Shown: positions 33,080 to 44,275 of the stretch, piece after piece
Numbering within the stretch: position 1 is the stretch's first letter
Layout: the number at the start of each line of letters is the position of its first letter
NCBI RefSeq assembly: GCF_949987515.2
Contig: NC_082703.1
Coordinates: 13,416,680 to 13,480,679 of the forward strand
DNA from: Delphinus delphis
Lineage: Eukaryota > Chordata > Mammalia > Artiodactyla > Delphinidae
Direction: 5' to 3'
Length of the DNA stretch: 64,000 nt
The notes under the pieces: generated by a model
Told to the model about the DNA's origin: nothing
What the model saw: only the letters and a program-made list of their open reading frames with translations
Databases searched by the model: none
Position numbers and translations under genes: made by a program

Positions 33080-33235
33080 AAGGCCCAAGCTTCTCACTTC
33101 TGCCCACATTTCCTGGGCTAAACCCCAAATCAAGGGGCAGCAGGAACATGCTGAACCATTGTGAGGCCACGGCAAGAGTGTAGATATTGGGAGAGGTGGA
33201 AATGGGGATAATCATTTAATCTACTACACATAAGA
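33080..33235 (-). mobile_element. old dispersed repeat, right part
   Basis: CACTTCTGCCCACATTTCCT and AACCCCAAATCAAGGGGCAG resemble the other end of the repeat at 32350-32612. The two were probably one element split by the LTR. Confidence 0.35.
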
Positions 33236-33274
33236 TGCAGAATATATAAGAAAACTTTATATTTTGAGCTATCT

Positions 33275-33555
33275 TTAGGAAAGACAGTAGAATCTAATGG
33301 TTAATAGCATAGGTCTTGTGTTAAGAAAGTTTGGGGCTTGAATCCTTGTTCTAACACTTCCCACCTGTGTGATCTCAGGTAAATTACTTAACCTGCAAGC
33401 ATTGTTTCCTATATTTGTAAAATGAGACCAATAATTTTGCCTATCTCACAGGACTCATTAATATCATGTGAACTGATGTTCATTAAATGCTTATTTTAGT
33501 TGTTGACATAAAGCGGGGGCCAATATATGTTACCTGTTACCATTATTATTGTTAT
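33275..33555 (+). mobile_element. MIR SINE, near full length
   Basis: AATCTAATGGTTAATAGCAT, GGGGCTTGAATCCTTGTTCT, CTGTGTGATCTCAGGTAAAT with TACTTAACC and AAATGAGACCAATAATTTTG, all in MIR order. Confidence 0.85.
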
Positions 33556-34440
33556 AGTGATAAAATAGGAAAGGACTTGGAAATGCAGGTAATATTTTCC
33601 TATTGGGATTTTAGAGGTGAGAAGAAGGTCAGCTCTACAAAGGTTGTGCAAAATCAAAGTGTGATTTATAAAGCACAGTTCGATCTATGTTAGTGATCCT
33701 TTGGGTGGACATGCGTTGTACCTCATGAAGAATGGGGAGAGCCTATTTGCCTGGAGAATTGACAGTTAAAGAAGAGTTTGAATTGAATATACAGCAGGAG
33801 GAGATAAAGTTCCCAGCTACAGAGGAATAAGGGGCTTGGTCAGGAAATTCACAGGGAGAAACACTGAAGTGGGGGGCTGGGGAGAGGCAGAAACAGTACT
33901 CAGAGCTTTTGACATCTTTGTGCCACCATGCAGAGCCTTGGAATTAAGTGGCTAGAACATAAAAATATAATCTCAGGAGCTGATTGCCTCGACCTATGTG
34001 ATGGAACTCAGAATTTTAGTATGGGGATGGGATAAATATGCCTTTTTCAAAGGAAACCAGTATTTGAGAAGGGGATGTGGCCCTGTGTATGGAGCAAAGT
34101 TCACCTGCTGGGGGAGCCACAAACCCAGGGAAGCTTGCACAGAACCTGTGGGAAGAGATCAAAGAGAGACTCAAGATGATATTGTTATTTGAGTTTTCTT
34201 TATGTCGCATGATTAGATGAAAAAGTTATTGTGTCAATTTCAGCAAATGTCAGATAATAATACAGATAATAATGGGGGTGGGTAGAGGAACGGGGAACTT
34301 TACCTCCCAGGACGTGGAGGTTCCTCATTAGGCTGAAAGCAGCAGATACCACAAGATTTTGACCTTCCTTAAGCGTAGATGAAGCCGAAAAGGGAACAGT
34401 TATTATAGAATCTTATTTTTTACAGACAGTGAGGAATTTG
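33556..34440. other. unassigned sequence
   Basis: No gene or repeat family recognised. The opposing frames at 33998-34210 overlap and have no domain. Confidence 0.4.
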
Positions 34441-34444
34441 GGGG

Positions 34445-34665
34445 AAGTATTATTAATAAACAAGAGCTGAAATTTGCTATGTGCCAAGCACTTATGTAAA
34501 TCATGATATACCTTACCACATTTAATCCTTGCAGTGACTTTATGAGGTTGGTGCCTTTTCATCTTTGTTTTACAAGTGAGGAAATTGAGGCAAAAGAGGT
34601 TGTCAATTGCTAGAGGTCACACAGGAAGTGGCAGAACTGACTTCAGAGTACATGCCGCTCATCAT
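34445..34665 (-). mobile_element. MIR SINE
   Basis: Complement of MIR: TATGTGCCAAGCACTTATGT, ATCCTTGCAGTGACTTTATG, TTACAAGTGAGGAAATTGAG and AGGTCACACAGGAAGTGGCA. Confidence 0.88.
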
Positions 34666-34939
34666 TGAGTTACCCTGCTCTCACCGCCTAGAGTGGGCAC
34701 GATATTTATGTGTATGGGAAACTTTGGGAAGAAGGTGACCCCAGGGAGTCTAGTGGATGGTGATCGGAGCAAGCCACCCGGTGCTGAAGGTCCGGGAGAT
34801 CGGGGATCAAGTGGCCCACAATATAGGATTAGGAAACGTACATCTGCAATCAATGCTTTTACCAATTTGCAAGTAAAATCACACCTTTGTTCAAAGACAG
34901 ACAACTGCCCTCTTGTTACATGTACTGACTTCATCATTT

Positions 34940-35215
34940 CCTGAAACTCTCATGCAATTCTGCACCTTAGAATCTTTGAAAAGACTGTTCCACTGCTTGG
35001 AATAGCATTTCATCACTCCTCTACCTGGCAACCTTCTACTTTTCCTTTAAGGCTCAGCTCAAGTGGCGTCCCCTCTTCTGAAGCCTCTTCTATCTCCTTG
35101 ACCAACTGTGAGCTCTTTGGGGCAGAGAGAGTGTCCTCCTAACCTTGTCTGAGCTCTTTAGGACAAGCACCGAGCTTGGCACAGGTAGGTATCAATGCAT
35201 ATTGAATGGATAGAC
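34940..35215 (+). mobile_element. L2 LINE 3' end
   Basis: L2 3' order is clear: CTGTTCCACTGCTTGGAATA, TTTCCTTTAAGGCTCAGCTC with AAGTGGCGTCCCC, CCAACTGTGAGCTCTTTGGG with GCAGAGAGAGTGTC, and AGCTTGGCACAGGTAGGTAT. The opposing frames just left of it (34662-34944) have no domain. Confidence 0.88.
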
Positions 35216-35520
35216 ACATCAATGTAAGTCCATATATTAGGCACAATTAAATAATCAATATGAAATAAGCAGCACACTGGGCTATCCATCTGGTATTTTG
35301 AAAGCATGCTATTGCTTGTTCTAATTGAATTGCAAAAGTTAAAGATGCATGCAACCTATTTTCTTTTTGAAGGAAAATCTGTCTTGCTGTTTCATGCAAG
35401 TGGATATAATATACTCATAAAACAATCTGTTATGAGAATGGCAAATATTTCAGGGAAATTTCAATGGAATCAGTTCTTTGTGGTTTTATTACTTAATCCT
35501 CTGTAAAAATGACTGAAAAG

Positions 35521-35807
35521 GGCTTCCCTGGTGGCACAGTGGTTGAGAATCTGCCTGCCAATGCAGGGGACACGGGTTCAAGCCCTGGTCTGGGAAGATC
35601 TCACATGCCGCGGAGCAACTAGGCCCATGAGCCACAACTACTGAGCCTGCGCATCTGGAGCCTGTGCTCCGCAACAAGAGAGGCCATGATAGCGAGAGAC
35701 CCGCGCACCGCGATGAAGAGTGGCCCCCACTTGCCGCAACTAGAGAAAGCCCTCGCACAGAAACGAAGACCCAACACAGCCAAAAATAAAAAATTAATTA
35801 ATTTTAA
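35521..35807 (+). mobile_element. CHR-type SINE, long form
   Basis: Complete copy with B box GGTTCAAGCCC (C to T at the CpG), one CCACAACTACTGA unit, and the 3' part ACGAAGACCCAACACAGCC. The 16-bp TSD AAAAATGACTGAAAAG is at 35505-35520 and 35808-35823. It ends the SINE-free block that begins at 15312. Confidence 0.95.
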
Positions 35808-35823
35808 AAAAATGACTGAAAAG

Positions 35824-36674
35824 ACAAAAGGTATTAAAGAGGGGAATGGCTCCAAATATTATAGAGGGGAGCAGAATAGCGGAACAGGAATTTATGATTA
35901 AAGAAGATTTATGCAAATCTCAAGAGCACCTTAAAAGTTAATCTTTAAAAACAAATCCCTTTAGTCTGAGCAGATTATGCTTAAGAAAATCTTTTTGAGT
36001 AAATCCATGGGAAAATTTGTTTTAATTTCACAATTTAAAGGAAAATAGTATCCATTTGTAATAGCAGTTTAGGATTTATTGTTTTAGGTAAAGTCACACC
36101 AAAAACTGTTTCTCTTTGATATATCCTGCCCATGTGTTTTCTAGGTTAGAAGTTCTTATTTCAGCCAAAATATGTTATTAGTTACAGTGAGTCATCCAGA
36201 TTTAGTTTTCAAGTAAAATACTATATCAGAAAAGAAAACTGGAAAAAAAAAGAAAACTGTTCTTTTTGAAGGATAAGTCAATTAAATGTTGGCTTGTTAG
36301 ACTTCATAGAATAGGAAATGGGATACATTTTCTCAGATAGGGATAGAATAAAAGCAATTACAACAAATCTCATTACTTGTTGACGCATACCCTTGCTCTA
36401 ATCAACTAAGAAGAAAATAAGCTACCAACATGTAGAAATGTGAATTTTAAGCATTTATGTATCTCATAGTTCCTGTACAGGGTTTGAATGGAGTGAACAA
36501 TAATAATCTTCAAGTCCACACCAGACACATGTGGCAAACATGCCCTCCTCAGAAGCTCAGGTGGCTCTGTGCTATTGTCTCTTCTCTTTGTAAGGTGTTC
36601 CTACCTAGACCCTGGAGACTAAAATAGACTAGATCAAGAAATTTCAGGATTGGGAGGAATTTAAAAGCTGATTG
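35824..36674. other. unassigned AT-rich sequence
   Basis: No recognised element or gene. Confidence 0.4.
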
Positions 36675-36920
36675 CAAGAGCTCTCATTTATTGAGTGGTT
36701 ACTACGTTCCAGTAGCTGTGGAAAAGCCCTCCTCATGAGTTATCTCATTTCATTCTCAAACAGCCCTACTAAATCAGTATTATTAGCTCTAGGCTTACAG
36801 ATGAGGAAACTAAGGTTTTGAGAAGTAAGTGCCCCAAAGTCTTAAGGCTGTTAAGTGGTGGAGCTGGAATTAGGATTTAGGTCAGACTCCAGGGTCCCCT
36901 TTGAACCTGAACATTGCATT
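36675..36920 (-). mobile_element. MIR SINE, near full length
   Basis: Complement of MIR: GAGTGGTTACTACGTTCCAG, CTTACAGATGAGGAAACTAA, AGTGGTGGAGCTGGAATTAG and GTCAGACTCCAGGGTCCCC. Confidence 0.88.
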
Positions 36921-37404
36921 ACTATATGCTACTATGCATTTGAAGTTTTCTTACAAAAAGTCCCACAGGTGATCCTGGCCCATGTTTGAGGATTGTCGTG
37001 ATATTGTGAGCCCTGTAAGATCAGAGATGGTAGGGATTTTTTTCTTACAATTGTACATGATATATATGGCATACAGCCTCAACAGCTGTTCTTATTTGTT
37101 GAGTAAACAAACTCCCCTTATGTGCATATCAATTCTTCATGTGTCTTGAAAGAATTAATATAATCATATAATTCTTCTGGTCCATTAAAAAACATAGCTT
37201 TTAACAAATGAGAAAACATAAGTCTAAAAAGATTGAATGAGTTGACCAGTGTCCCACAGCAAGCAGTCAGCGGCTTACATCTCTCTCCCATGTCTATGCT
37301 TGGTGCCAAAAGATGTCTACCTAGTCTGTCTCTGATTTTCTGTTTGCCTCCACTTTCTGTCTCTCTGTTATTCCGTACCTTTCTATCTCCCTCTTCTCCT
37401 TTCT
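36921..37404. other. unassigned sequence
   Basis: No gene seen. The pyrimidine-rich stretch at 37320-37410 (TCTGTCTCTGATTTTCTGTT and onward) underlies the plus frame at 37233-37511. AATGAGTTGACCAGTGTCCC near 37226 may be a MIR scrap. Confidence 0.4.
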
Positions 37405-37515
37405 CTCCTGTAAGCCAGAGAGCAGAGACCGTACCATTTTATGTGGCTTTAACCATCTCTGCATCCCAGAACCTAGCAGGCTCTTTAAATATTGATTGCT
37501 TAAATGGATGAATCA
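37405..37515 (+). mobile_element. L2 3'-end fragment
   Basis: GCCAGAGAGCAGAGACCGTA, then CATCTCTGCATCCCAGAACC with TAGCAGGCTC and the AAATATTGATTG end. Confidence 0.65.
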
Positions 37516-38370
37516 CTAGTGAAAACATAGTTTTTATCCACAACACCATCATTCCCTCTCTTTTTAGACCCAAGACCACTCTCTGCCGTATAAATATTTC
37601 TGTAATTTGTAATTACCGAATGTATTTCTGTAATGTATAGATGAATTTGTAAGTCATACTTTTGTGAAACAACAGGAAAGCTGCAAAAAAGAATGCTCAC
37701 CTGATGTGATTCAATGACCTCTTAAGTCTGTAGTAGTTGTTGTTTTCAATCCCTGAGAAATTGTATTTGTTTTAGTTAATTTTCTTCCTTGCCTCATTGA
37801 GTAGTATAGATGAGTATACCGTTCAGAGCTGTGATCTTAGATTTGTCTTCTAGAGAACTTCTAAAACAATCAGGATCATTGCACAGATGGGGTGAGAATA
37901 TGTAGATTTCCACCTTTCCTGAAAGCAGCTGACAGTTCTAACATGTGGCTCTGTGTTCTGTGGCATAGTGAGAGGGATTCCCCCCCTACAAATCACAAGG
38001 CATCCGTTCTGTAAAAAATGCAGGCTGTGTACAGTAGCAGGTGCAGAATTGCTGGTGGCCTTCTAGCTCTAAGGACCATATTGCAGTTCTTTCATGCTTA
38101 GAAATGCTCTGTAGGAAGATTTCAAGGGTAAATTTGAGAAGCACTAGAAGGCTAGCATCTTGTGCCCATATGCAAATAGGCTAATTTGTGGGTTCTCTTG
38201 GCATGGTCCTCTCCTTGTTTTGGCAATGAGATGGCTAAAGCACCTTTAATGATTCCCACCAAGTTTTGCCCCAAAGTATGATTGCAGGCAACATTAGACA
38301 TCTGCTATGAGGTAGCTATGCCAACATTAGCTATAGGAATGGAGAAAGCATCTCAACCCTAAACAAATTC
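37516..38370. other. unassigned sequence
   Basis: No gene or named repeat recognised. Confidence 0.4.
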
Positions 38371-38381
38371 AAGAAAGTCTT

Positions 38382-38594
38382 GGGCTTCCCTGGTGGCGCA
38401 TTGGTTGAGAGTCCGCCTGCCGATGCAGGGGACACGGGTTCGTGACCCGGTCCGGGAAGATCCCACATGCCGCGGAGCGGCTGGGCCCATGAGCCATGGC
38501 CGCTGAGCCTGCGCGTCCGGAGCCTGTGCTCCGCAACGGGAGAGGCCACAACAGTGAGAGGCCCCCGTACTGCAAAAAACAAACAAACAAAAAA
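38382..38594 (+). mobile_element. CHR-type SINE (short form)
   Basis: Complete copy. The A-box region has CGCATTGGTTGAG where others have CGCAGTGGTTGAG, and the B box reads GGTTCGTGACCC. The tail is mixed (CAAACAAACAAAAAAA). The TSD AAGAAAGTCTT is at 38371-38381 and 38595-38605. Confidence 0.95.
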
Positions 38595-38605
38595 AAGAAA
38601 GTCTT

Positions 38606-39225
38606 AGAGCCACCCTACCTCGCAGGAAACACCAGACATTTCAGAGTCCCATGTCTGCCGGCATCTTCCTACCCTACCTGCCTACAAAGATGTCTGTGCT
38701 GGCAGGCTGCTCACAAGTGCACCAGTCAATGTGGGCATCTCAGGACACCTCGTCCTTTAATGTGAAGGGCTTCCAAAGATGAGAAGCTTAACCTCTAATC
38801 ATTTTATGTTGCACAAAAAAAGGAGGGGCCGGGGGAGGCAACCACGCCTTCCACTCTGGAAGTGTAGCAGAAAGCATCTAAGGCAAGTAAAGCTAAAGCC
38901 TGTGTCACCCAATGCTATTTGTAAAAGGGATGAAGGTGAGGGAAGGGGAGGCGAGGCACTTAAATTGTTACATGAAGACCGTCTGGGCTCTAATGCCTTC
39001 CTTTGTCAGTTCACTCAGCCCTCTGTTATGTTTGCCTCACTTGACTGTGGAAAGGGGCTGTGTCCCAGTTCTCCATAATTTTTCCTGGTAATTCTGACTA
39101 TTAAGAAGGTTTTCTAGGTCGTGGTAGTAATGGACTGTTTTTCTTCATAGTCAGGAAAGCTGCACTATCTTTCTCTAGTCAACATGCTGGGAGGAGGTGC
39201 AAGTACAGTTGCCAAAGTTGCTGGT
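38606..39225. other. unassigned sequence
   Basis: No named repeat. The 99-codon frame at 38779-39078 has no recognised domain, and its low-complexity basic start (KKRRGRGRQ) comes from an AAAAAGGAGGGGCC stretch. Confidence 0.4.
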
Positions 39226-39229
39226 GGGG

Positions 39230-39420
39230 GGCGACCCCTGGTTGCACAGCACTTAATAGTTTAAAAGGCACTGTGTGAAGTGTCCCTATTTTACGGATGA
39301 TGAAAGAGAAGAACAGTGATACTGAATGACTCTACCGGGGCCTCGGGTCTCATGAGTGACAGAGGGGGCTTGAACCCAGGTTTCATAACTCTGTGATCTT
39401 ACTAAGCGTGTTCTCCAAAA
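39230..39420 (-). mobile_element. MIR SINE fragment
   Basis: Complement of MIR: CCCTATTTTACGGATGATGA, a degraded middle, and GAGGGGGCTTGAACCCAGGT. Confidence 0.7.
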
Positions 39421-39455
39421 GCAGTGTCTTCCAACACGTTTCCTTTGCTCCTTTT

Positions 39456-40339
39456 ATTTATTTTTTAAAATTTATTTTATTGAAATATAGTTGATTTACA
39501 ATGTTGTGTTAATTTCTGCTGTATAGCAAAGTGATTCAATTATATATATATATATATTCTTTTTCATATTCTTTTCCATTATGGTTTATTACAGGATACT
39601 GAATACAGTTCCCTGTGCTATACAGTAGGACCTTGTGTTTATCCATTCCATATATAATAGTTTGCATCTGCTAATCCCAAACTTCCAATCCATCCCTCCC
39701 CCACTCTCTTTCCCCCTTGACAACTACAAATCTGTTCTCTATGTCTCTGAGTCTTTTCTATTTCATAGATACGCTCATTTGTGTCATATTTTAGATTCCA
39801 CATATAAGTGATGTCATATGTATTTGTCTTTCTCTTTCTGACTTATTTCACTTAGTATGATAATCTCTAGGTCCATCCATGTTGTTGTAAATGGCATTAT
39901 TTCTTTCTTTTTTGTGGCTGAGTAATATTCCATTGTATATATGTACCACATCTTCTTTATCCATTCATCTGTCTATGGGCATTTAGGTTGTTTCCATGTC
40001 TTGGCTATTGTAAATAGTGCTGCTATGAACATAGGGGTGCACATATCTTTTTGAATTATAATTTTGTCCAGATATATGTCCAGGAGTGAGATTGCTGGAT
40101 CATATGGCAACTCTATTTTTAGTTTTTTGAGGAACCTCCACACTGTTCTCCATAGTGGCTGGACAATTTACATTTTCACCAAGAGTGTAGGAGGGTTCCC
40201 TTTTCTCCACACCCTCTCCAGCACTTGTTATTTGTAGATTTTTAATGATGGCTAATTCTGACCGGTGTGAGGTTGTACCTCATTGTAGTTTTAATTTGCA
40301 TTTCTCTAATATTTTGCAATGCTGGGCATCTTTTCATGT
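39456..40339 (-). mobile_element. younger artiodactyl/cetacean-type L1, 5'-truncated, with TSD
   Basis: The plus strand reads the complement of the cetartiodactyl L1 3' end: TTGAAATATAGTTGATTTAC, GTGCTATACAGTAGGACCTT, GAGTAATATTCCATTGTATA, GAGATTGCTGGATCATATGG and GACCGGTGTGAGGTTGTACC. The lead TTTATTTTTTAAAATTTATT corresponds to the poly(A) end. The TSD TTTGCTCCTTTT is at 39444-39455 and 40340-40351. It is about 880 bp, much less diverged than the other L1s here. A short (AT)n run lies at about 39540-39557. Confidence 0.93.
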
Positions 40340-40351
40340 TTTGCTCCTTTT

Positions 40352-40959
40352 TTGACTGGTGTGTTGTCACGATGGTGGTTAGGACTATAATGAACAGGCA
40401 AGACCACGGAACTGCAAGAGACTGTGACCATGAGGTAGCTCCTTTTATATGTGCGTTCCCCTCAACCAGCAGCCCAGGAGCTGCACCCTCTGCCCTAGGA
40501 CCCCCAGGCTCACTCCCCAGGCTTTGGAAACTGGTTACACCTCAGCTTCCAGGTAAATTTTCCTCTCTTTTTATCATGCCTATAGCTTACTGCAGCCCAT
40601 ACCTTCACCAATGTCACTCAAAGTCTTTGAGATATAGTGTGAGTCTTTCTTTCTGTAAATAAAAATTTCCTTGTTGCTGCACAAAACAGCATCGTTAAAC
40701 ATTATGCTCCCATATAAGAAGTATCGCCTTTCCTCCAATTTCCAATAATATTTCTCTCACTTTCTATTGGGCCTTCCCCAGCATCCTCCTCAAAAACTAT
40801 CAGGCTTCTACTAACAATATCTTTAATACCCTCTAGGCTTTCACTAATTGTCTCAAGGTCCTTCCAGCTTCTTCCCACTACCAAGTCTAGATCCACACCC
40901 TCGATTTAGGTTTATGTTACAGCTGCACCCACTTCCAGGTACCAAGACCTTCATACCCC
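40352..40959. other. unassigned sequence
   Basis: Not assigned. AAATAAAAATTTCCTTGTTG near 40657 resembles the polyadenylation end of an LTR, but I cannot identify a 5' end or a family. The plus frame at 40267-40662 begins inside the L1 and is spurious. Confidence 0.4.
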
Positions 40960-41430
40960 AGATTTATCCCAAAGCTTAGTGACTTAAGGCAACAATAAAC
41001 ATTTATTATCTTACTTGGTTCCTTTGGGTCATGAATCCAGGAGTAGTTTAAGCAGGTGGTTTTGGCTCAGGATGTCTCATGAGCTTGCAGTGGAGGTGCT
41101 GACTGAGGACTGACATCATCTGAAGGCTCGACTGGAGCTGGAGGATCCACTTCCATGATAACTCACATGATTGGCAGGTTATGTTGGCTCTTGGCTGGCT
41201 CTTGGTTCTAAGGCTGCTTAAGTATCATCACGTCATGGAAGCTGGCTTCCTCCAGAGCAACTGATTTAAGAGACCAAGCTGAAAGTTCCAATCTCTTTTA
41301 TATCATCATTTCCACAAAATCCTGGTTGTTACATGATCATTCTTATTAAACATGGGAGATTATACAAGGGGCATGAAAACCAGTAACTGGGGATCACTGG
41401 GCACCTCTTGAAAGCCAGCTATTACCACTT
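40960..41430 (-). mobile_element. old dispersed repeat (family not assigned)
   Basis: A coherent old-repeat pattern: CAACAATAAACATTTATTAT, TTTGGGTCATGAATCCAGGA with GTAGTTTAAGCAGG, CTCATGAGCTTGCAGTGG, CAAGCTGAAAGTTCC and GGGAGATTATACAAGGGGCA. It resembles the pieces flanking the LTR at 32.6-33.1 kb. Confidence 0.5.
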
Positions 41431-42425
41431 TTTCCTGTAATTAATAATTGCCTAATTGTGTTTACTTTTTCAGTTTTATATGTATTAAGCCCTCCTTTCC
41501 CCCTAATGCTTCAACATCTTTCAAACACCTAGGAATTATTTTTCCAAACACTGCAATATATCAGATTATTTACATTTTTTCCCTTATGGACATGTTCCTT
41601 TCATATCCCTCCATCTTTCTGCTCCATCTGATCTAGTTCTATTCTAGGCTTGATCCACTCTTTGTCATCCTAGGTATTCCCTTCACCATTATTTTGTGTT
41701 GTAATTCTTGTTTTCTGAATTCCAAGTCTTTCTCTTTGTAGAGTTTTGCCTTCCTTTTGCCAAAGCACAGGCTCCAGGAGTTTGAGACGCACTGCATGGG
41801 AAATAAATTTTTTGAGTTCTGTGTATTTGAAGGTATCTTTATTCTACCCTCACTTAATCCTTGGCTGTCCTCTCATGAACTTGGTGCATGTGGGTAGAGT
41901 TTGTCCAGTTGTAAGGTCCTTTGTAGGGTGTCAGGAAGCATGCAGATAATATTGTTTCCCATTGCTAGACCCTTACTATTTATTGTGTAGATATCACTCC
42001 TCTGGGGGTACTTATTTCTCCAAAGAAGAATCGTCCCCTCTCCTCCCTGGAGTGGGAGGGAGATATACCAAACTGCTGCATTTGAGGAGCAAACCAAGGC
42101 AGAGGACTAAGGGCTTCACAGTTCACCATGTACGCCCTTAATCACCCTGCTTGTAGCACCAAGCTTCCCTGGCCCTTATCTGTGCCTTGTGTCCCCAGTC
42201 TCCGGTTCAGTTGCTCCAGAAAACAAATCAAAATCCTCCCTTTTCTCATAGGAGAATGAGCAGAGGGATGGTTACCTGGCTCTTCAAGGTAGGGTGGCTC
42301 CTGTTGGTTCAACAGCTCAATGTGGACCTTTGAGATAACTAACCCGTTTTCTACCCTGCACCATTACCAACTCCATTAGCAGCTTTTTATGATCTACTTT
42401 CGTCTTCTAAGCTAAATCAATCTCT
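41431..42425. other. unassigned sequence
   Basis: No gene. The segment at 41640-41900 (TTTGAAGGTATCTTTATTCT) may be a remnant of an old LINE, not assignable by eye. Confidence 0.4.
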
Positions 42426-42429
42426 CATG

Positions 42430-42790
42430 GATTACTCTGCTTGGGCTGCTATAACAAAATACCGTAGACTGAGTGGCTTAAGTAGTAGAAATTTATTCCT
42501 CACAGTTCTGGAGCCTGGAGGTCTGATGGAGGTACGAGTAGGGTCAAGTTCTGGTGAGGATCTTCCTGGCTTGTATGTAGCTGCCACCTCCCTGTATGCT
42601 CACATGACCTCTTTGTGTGCATGCACTGAGAGAAAGAGATCCCTCTTCTTATAAGGAAACTAATCCTATCAGATCAGGGCCCCTCCCTTATGACTTCATT
42701 TTACCTTAATTACTTCCAAATGGCCATTATATTGGGAGTTATGCTTCAACATATGAATTTTAAGGGAACACAATTTGGTCCAAAGCACCC
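42430..42790 (-). mobile_element. MaLR (MLT1/MST-like) LTR, minus orientation
   Basis: Complement of a MaLR LTR: TGGGCTGCTATAACAAAATA with CCGTAGACTGAGTGGC, AGAAATTTATTCCTCACAGT, TTCTTATAAGGAAACTAATC with CTATCAGATCAGGGCCC, and CTTCAACATATGAATTTTAA. This orders 3' to 5' of the LTR. The 75-codon frame at 42427-42654 is a by-product. Confidence 0.85.
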
Positions 42791-43800
42791 CATCTGCTTC
42801 CTATTTCCCCCCAATTTATAGAAATCTTTTAGCTTTTGTTTCCCCCTTTTCCATTTCCATTCTCTTTGCCTATAGGTTAATACCTTTTATCAATTTCTTT
42901 CCTATTTTTTAAATTGGGGATTTGGAAGGGAAAAAAGATAACAGTAAGTCCAGGTAGAGGATTCCAACCTGTGAAACAAAAATCATAACACAGAAACTTG
43001 AAATAAAAGAAAGTCAACCAAAAAAGAAAAAAAAGTCAACCAGATGGGCTGGTGGGTGGGACCTACCCGTGTTGCCCCAAATGAACACGCCCTTTCACAG
43101 CTCCAGTCTTGCAGAAGATGAACCTTTACACCTTCACTGAACAGGAAAACACTGTCCCTTCTCTGGCACCCAGCCCACTTTCAAGCATCTGTAGCCAGTG
43201 CTGCTGGCCTGAATTCCAGAGCCAAAGAAAGCAGATGGCTTTCAAACACTGATTAATCACTGCTCTTCCTTCACTTAGGTTTCCAGCTGTGATTCATTTC
43301 TCCTTGCTGGCATGGAGTCATTTCTGCTGGTTTCTTTTCTTCCTGGCCAAATGTGAGAAGTACTCCTGTCTTTTACTAAATTTCTTTGGTCATCAGCTCC
43401 ACATTGCTGGTGGTTGGCATTGCTTTTTAGCTTATAGCCACCCTTAGGCTATAAAGTTCATCTGTTACGGCGTGAAGAAAATCTATCCTTGTCTAGCTCT
43501 TTGACCTCTGATTTCATGGCGTGGTCAATACGAAGCAGAAAGTCAAACTGAAGGAAACCTCTACGGATCAAAGAAGTCTTTCTGTATGTCTCCTAGAGTT
43601 GGACCCAAGAGAGAAGTCACCTTCGGGCTTTTTAGCTTCTTGTTTAGCCTAATTTCAAAGTCACACAGCATATACAAAAACAAAACGGAGCGATCAATGA
43701 TGAAGCCTTAGAGTCTGGTGAATTGTTAGTGCTGAAATAGTACATCTTGTCACATGGTTCGGGGGGGGGGGGTGTAGCAATCTCTCTTAACCACCTCTTT
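42791..43800. other. unassigned sequence ending in a 12-base G run
   Basis: No gene or named repeat. A pure run of 12 G lies at 43761-43772. Confidence 0.5.
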
Positions 43801-43808
43801 TCTCTAAG

Positions 43809-43957
43809 CAGTGGCTCTGAATCAGAGATGTACATCAGGATTGCCGTGGGAATTCTGCCATAAGATGTATGTCCAACCCCTACCCTGAGAGTTTATTAGA
43901 GCTAAAGCATTTGTGTTTTGGAAGAGCTCTCCAGGTGATTTTGATTAAGAAGCATTG
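43809..43957. mobile_element. MER5-like nonautonomous hAT element
   Basis: CAGTGGCTCTGAATCAGAGA at the left and AGCTCTCCAGGTGATTTTGA with AAGCATTG at the right resemble MER5-type hAT termini. Similar CTCTAA-containing flanks lie just outside both ends (TCTCTAAG at 43801-43808, CTCTAAAG at 43958-43965), an approximate 8-bp duplication as hAT elements make. Confidence 0.75.
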
Positions 43958-44009
43958 CTCTAAAGGAATATCTCTAAGGTGAAAGAGGCAGCACAGTAAT
44001 AATTATTAA

Positions 44010-44275
44010 AAAAAAATAAAAACTCTGGATACCTGGGTGTGGATTCTGGCCTCAGCTACATTGCTTCTCTCGTTAGTAGGGAGACCATACAATTTATCGT
44101 CCACATCAGGATACATCTGAGAGTAAAAGAGGGAGCTATTAATAACTATGTCAGGACAAGAGGCATAAATTGAAACTGTCCAGACAAACCGGTCACCCTA
44201 CTCATTAGTCAAATGAGAGATTGGATTGGACAACTCTGAGGTTCCTTTCAGAGTTATGATTCTATAATTCATGAC
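44010..44275 (+). mobile_element. MIR-like SINE interrupted by a hAT-type MITE
   Basis: The left part has GGATACCTGGGTGTGGATTC with TGGCCTCAGCTACATTGC. After the insertion the text resumes with AGTCAAATGAGAGATTGGAT with TGGACAACTCTGAGG, a MIR 3' part. The insertion site is one copy of CTC(G/A)TTAG. Confidence 0.7.
44077..44200. mobile_element. 124-bp nonautonomous hAT-like MITE
   Basis: The terminal inverted repeats TAGGGAGACC and GGTCACCCTA pair at nine of ten positions. The 8-bp TSD differs at one base (CTCGTTAG at 44069-44076, CTCATTAG at 44201-44208). The interior ATCCACATCAGGATACATC and AACTGTCCAGACAAACC is non-coding. TIR and TSD length place it with hAT elements. I do not assign a named family. 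Confidence 0.8.

Noticed and set aside
40560..40690. LTR or gene 3' end (AAATAAAAATTTCCTTGTTG)
   Set aside because: No upstream LTR structure or open frame supports it. Left as unassigned.
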